Shown here: positions 61,118 through 64,000 of the stretch, in pieces
Layout of the letters: each line of letters begins with the position of its first letter
How positions within the stretch are numbered: the stretch's first letter is position 1
Assembly: GCA_038527215.1 (NCBI GenBank)
Contig: JBCBGC010000017.1
Span: 15,555-79,554 of the forward strand
From: JAWPMV01 sp038527215
GTDB taxonomy: Bacteria > Bacteroidota > Bacteroidia > J057
Direction of reading: 5' to 3'
DNA: 64,000 bases
Notes under the pieces: model-generated
What the model saw: only the letters and a program-made list of their open reading frames with translations
The model's database searches: none
Told to the model about the DNA's origin: nothing
Position numbers and translations under genes: made by a program

Positions 61118-63430
61118 ATGAATATGTCAATCATCAGTATACGCGCGGGAATTTGCACCTGGCTTTGCCTCTGGATCAACCTGGCTTTTCCACAGTCTTA
61201 CACCCTGAGTGGCTATCTTTCAGATGCTAGTTCGGGGGAAATCCTGGAAAGCGGCACCATCCAAGTGCCTAAGCTGGGCAAAGGAGCCTACACCAACAAT
61301 TATGGATTTTTCTCCCTGACCTTGCCGGAAGGGACCTATCAGGTAGTGAGTAGCTACATCGGATACGTAGCCGATACCCAGACGGTAGTGCTCAACCGCG
61401 ATCTAAGCCTGAAAATTAGGCTAGACGAGCAGGTAACCTCCGTTGATGAGGTAGTCATCAATGCTTCGGACAATGCCTATCGGGATGAGGTCAAATCACC
61501 GCAGATGAGCCGCATCAACCTCAAAGTCAAAGACCTCAAATTGATTCCTACCCTGGGCGGAGAGGCAGATGTGATGAAGGTGATTCAACTTTTGCCAGGG
61601 GTTTCCAAAGGGGGCGAAGGCACCACCAGTATTTTGGTACGAGGCGGTGATCCGGACCAAAACCTCATTTTGCTGGATGAATCCGTGGTCTACAACGTCA
61701 GCCATTTATTTGGCTTTTTTTCCGTCTTTAATCCTGATGCCCTCAAAAGCATGAGCCTGATCAAAGGGGGCTTCCCAGCCCAATATGGGGGACGGCTCTC
61801 TTCGGTGATTGACCTCAACATGAACGAGGGCAACCTGCAAAGCTACCATGTCAAAGGCGGGATTGGCTTACTGTCCTCCCGACTCACGGTCGAAGGGCCC
61901 ATCAAAAAAAACGTAGCCTCTTTTAGTCTGTCCGGGCGGCGGACTTATATCGACCGCGTGTTTAGCCTAGTGGATGTGACCGTGCCTTACTATTTCTATG
62001 ATGTCAACGCCAAAGCCAATGTAAAAATCGGCGAGCGGGACCGCCTTTTTTTCAGTACCTACCTGGGAGACGATGTGCTGTTTACACCGGAGTTTGACGC
62101 GGATTCTACGGAAGAGGAGCTGAACCTGGATACAGACTTTGGCTTCCGGCTGGGCAACCTGACCTCGACCCTGCGCTGGAACCATCTCTTCAATGAGCGG
62201 CTTTTTTCCAATACTGCCGCCACTTTTACCCGCTTCAAATATGACATAGAAGGCAGAGTAGGCGAAAATGGTCTCTTCATTGGCTCCCAGGTCATTGACA
62301 TGGGCCTGAAAAGCGACCTAACCTTTTACCAAAGCCCCGAGCAAACCTTCCGATTCGGGGGGCAATATATCCGCCATCTCTTTCGTCCGAATGTGATTTC
62401 TGCCCAGGGAGACGTCTCCCAGTTCATCGACAACAGCGAGGTGATTCCGCTTTTTTCGCATGAGTGGGCTATCTACGGACAGCATGAATGGCAGTTCAGT
62501 GATCGGCTGAAGGGTCAGTATGGGCTGCGCATCACCGGGGCTTTTGTGCCAGAAAGGGCCTATGCTGGTCTGGAACCCCGGGCTTCTTTTGTCTACACCC
62601 TCGGAGAAAAAAACTCCCTCAAGGCAGGCTATTCCCGGATGCGTCAGTACATGCATCTGGTGTCCAGTTCGACCGTAGCCTTACCGACCGACCTTTGGTA
62701 TCCGGTCACCAAAGACGTCAAACCGCAGTCTGCGCATCAGTTGGCGGGAAGTTTTACCCGGCATTTTGAGCGGCTGCATACGCTCTTTACGGTGGAGGCT
62801 TATTACAAATGGATGAGCAACCTGACGGAGTACCGGGAAGGGGCCAACCTGATCCTGAATAACAACTTTGAGGAGCAACTGCTGCAAGGAGACGGGCAGG
62901 CCTATGGGTTGGAGTTTTTGTTTAAACGGGATGAGGGTAAGTTAAAAGGCTGGCTCAGCTATACCCTGGCCTTTTCGCAACGACAATTCGAGGACTTGAA
63001 CGCAGGAGAGCCTTACTGGGCAAAATATGACCGTCGGCATGACCTTTCGGCGGTGGGCATTTGGGAGTTTTCCAAAAGGTGGACCCTGTCCGCAGTCTAT
63101 ACCTATCTGTCCGGGGCCCGCTTTACGCCACAGGTCGGCCAGTACCTCTACCCCAATCCCAGCCTGACTGGGGTGGAGATCGTGCCGATTTATGCGCAGC
63201 GGAATTCGACTCGCCTGACCGCCGCCAATCGCCTGGACCTGAACCTGGTTTTGAAAAATAAGCCGCATAAGCGTTTTCGTTCGGAGTGGAACTTCGGTTG
63301 CTACAATGTGCTGAACGCCCCTACCCCATTTCGGGTCAATATCAACTTTTCCCCAGACCGGGGTCTTTTCTACACCCAGCCTAGCTTTTTGGGACGGGTG
63401 CCTTCTATCGCCTGGAATTTTGAATGGTAA
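61118..63430 (+). CDS. TonB-dependent receptor with carboxypeptidase-like regulatory domain
   Basis: 770 residues, close in length and domain order to the receptor at 5858-8164. Signal peptide (to about residue 25), regulatory domain (SGYLSDASSGEILESGTIQV), plug (IQLLPGVSKGGEGTTSILVR then GGDPDQNLILLDE), barrel, and C-terminal aromatic WNFEW. The next gene, four bases later, encodes a DUF4249 lipoprotein. No AraC-type regulator or the 22-bp-period repeat is present upstream. Ligand unknown. Confidence 0.92.
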   Translation: MNMSIISIRAGICTWLCLWINLAFPQSYTLSGYLSDASSGEILESGTIQVPKLGKGAYTNNYGFFSLTLPEGTYQVVSSYIGYVADTQTVVLNRDLSLKIRLDEQVTSVDEVVINASDNAYRDEVKSPQMSRINLKVKDLKLIPTLGGEADVMKVIQLLPGVSKGGEGTTSILVRGGDPDQNLILLDESVVYNVSHLFGFFSVFNPDALKSMSLIKGGFPAQYGGRLSSVIDLNMNEGNLQSYHVKGGIGLLSSRLTVEGPIKKNVASFSLSGRRTYIDRVFSLVDVTVPYYFYDVNAKANVKIGERDRLFFSTYLGDDVLFTPEFDADSTEEELNLDTDFGFRLGNLTSTLRWNHLFNERLFSNTAATFTRFKYDIEGRVGENGLFIGSQVIDMGLKSDLTFYQSPEQTFRFGGQYIRHLFRPNVISAQGDVSQFIDNSEVIPLFSHEWAIYGQHEWQFSDRLKGQYGLRITGAFVPERAYAGLEPRASFVYTLGEKNSLKAGYSRMRQYMHLVSSSTVALPTDLWYPVTKDVKPQSAHQLAGSFTRHFERLHTLFTVEAYYKWMSNLTEYREGANLILNNNFEEQLLQGDGQAYGLEFLFKRDEGKLKGWLSYTLAFSQRQFEDLNAGEPYWAKYDRRHDLSAVGIWEFSKRWTLSAVYTYLSGARFTPQVGQYLYPNPSLTGVEIVPIYAQRNSTRLTAANRLDLNLVLKNKPHKRFRSEWNFGCYNVLNAPTPFRVNINFSPDRGLFYTQPSFLGRVPSIAWNFEW

Positions 63431-63434
63431 TCTG

Positions 63435-64000
63435 ATGAAAATATTTTTCCATATCGCCCTTTGCTGTTTGTGCTTGTTCGCGGCTTGTATCCCCGAGCCG
63501 GTGGACATTGATATTGAGCAGGCCGAGCCTCGGCTGGTGGTGAGTTCACAAATGCTGAATGAGAACCTGGTGCTGATCAACGTCAGCCGTAGTTTCGGGG
63601 CCCTGGAGTTTAGCGAACAGGAAGAAGACAGCCTGAGCGATGATTTTCTGGCGCAAATCCTGGCGGATAGCGCCCGCGTGGTCCTCACGCATAATGGCCT
63701 AAGTGATACCCTGCCGGGCATTGGACAAGGCTTTTATCTGTCCTTTAATACTGAGCTGGTCGAAAATGAATTGTACCAACTGGCCGTCTATGATTCAGCC
63801 ACCGGGCTGGAGGTTTTTTCCGAAAGCCAGGTCTTACGTCCGGCAGTATGGGATAGCCTGGCGTACGAATTCCAATTGGAGACTTTTTCTCTTTTCGACA
63901 CCAGCTTCAATGATACGACCCTACAGCTCCGGGTTCGCTTTGAGGATTTTTCGGACGAAAATTACTATATGCTCAATGCCTACCGGCTTTCCCAAACCGA
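63435..64000 (+). CDS. DUF4249-family lipoprotein, partial
   Basis: The first 188 residues are present and the gene runs off the right edge. Lipobox Cys18 (MKIFFHIALCCLCLFAAC) is followed by IPEPVDIDIEQAEPRLVVSS, the family's start. It is four bases after the receptor stop, so coupled to it. Its order relative to the receptor (receptor then DUF4249) matches that of the first pair. Confidence 0.85.
   Translation, partial: MKIFFHIALCCLCLFAACIPEPVDIDIEQAEPRLVVSSQMLNENLVLINVSRSFGALEFSEQEEDSLSDDFLAQILADSARVVLTHNGLSDTLPGIGQGFYLSFNTELVENELYQLAVYDSATGLEVFSESQVLRPAVWDSLAYEFQLETFSLFDTSFNDTTLQLRVRFEDFSDENYYMLNAYRLSQT

Noticed and set aside
1..64000. CRISPR arrays, tRNA/rRNA genes, insertion sequences and prophage
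   Set aside because: No regularly spaced short repeats, cloverleaf candidates, transposase or phage proteins were recognised.

Overview
The window reads as chromosomal DNA of a member of the Bacteroidota, most likely of the Saprospiria (Lewinella/Phaeodactylibacter-like); the class is inferred, the phylum is well supported. Support comes from two proteins with C-terminal type IX secretion (T9SS) sorting domains, three TonB-dependent receptors (two paired with DUF4249 lipoproteins), a transcription terminator Rho with a long Lys/Glu/Ala-rich insertion, the order acpP-fabF-rnc, promoter elements of the Bacteroidota type (TAnnTTTG), and starts without obvious Shine-Dalgarno sequences. No tRNA, rRNA, CRISPR array, insertion sequence or prophage gene was seen.

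Layout. 1-5.0 kb: edge of a carboxymuconolactone decarboxylase-family gene, pgk, serS and rho. 5.0-9.5 kb: a DUF4249 lipoprotein / TonB-dependent receptor pair with a membrane-anchored AraC-type regulator behind it; a 14-bp direct repeat with a 22-bp period lies between regulator and receptor. 9.5-12.6 kb: NUDIX hydrolase, mltG, ribH and a TPR membrane protein. 12.7-21.0 kb: one 8.3-kb gene for a secreted protein of about 2,768 residues, made of a GEVED region, six MAM-like units alternating with CARDB-like spacers, a lamin-tail-like domain, four Ig-like repeats, a PKD domain and a T9SS tag. 21.4-35.7 kb: mostly housekeeping genes (an amidohydrolase, murI, pfkA, a UbiA prenyltransferase, a lone nuoI, hslV, a TPR histidine kinase, rnc-fabF-acpP, pyk, a glycosyltransferase).

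35.7-50.3 kb is catabolic and secretory: acyl-CoA dehydrogenase, sulfatase, a T9SS-tagged alpha/beta hydrolase next to a TonB-dependent receptor, a four-repeat beta protein, and a tight sialidase / PSD1-planctomycete-cytochrome / DUF1501 operon. 50.3-51.7 kb carries two tandem MntA-HepT toxin-antitoxin modules that have decayed reciprocally: in one the antitoxin has lost an active-site Asp, in the other the toxin is frameshifted. 51.7-64 kb: a large BNR/VPS10-like exported protein, a topB gene overlapping a trypsin-like protease gene, a DUF2141 protein, a succinate-semialdehyde dehydrogenase gene broken by a frameshift, a small membrane protein, and a second receptor/DUF4249 pair running off the right edge.

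Glycolysis is represented by pfkA, pgk and pyk at separate sites. Envelope synthesis is represented by murI, mltG, fabF/acpP and the glycosyltransferase. The outer-membrane receptors, sulfatase, sialidase and secreted hydrolase suggest a scavenger of complex organic matter. The most unusual items are the reciprocally decayed toxin-antitoxin pair, the AraC-type operator candidate, the broken dehydrogenase and the modular giant exoprotein.
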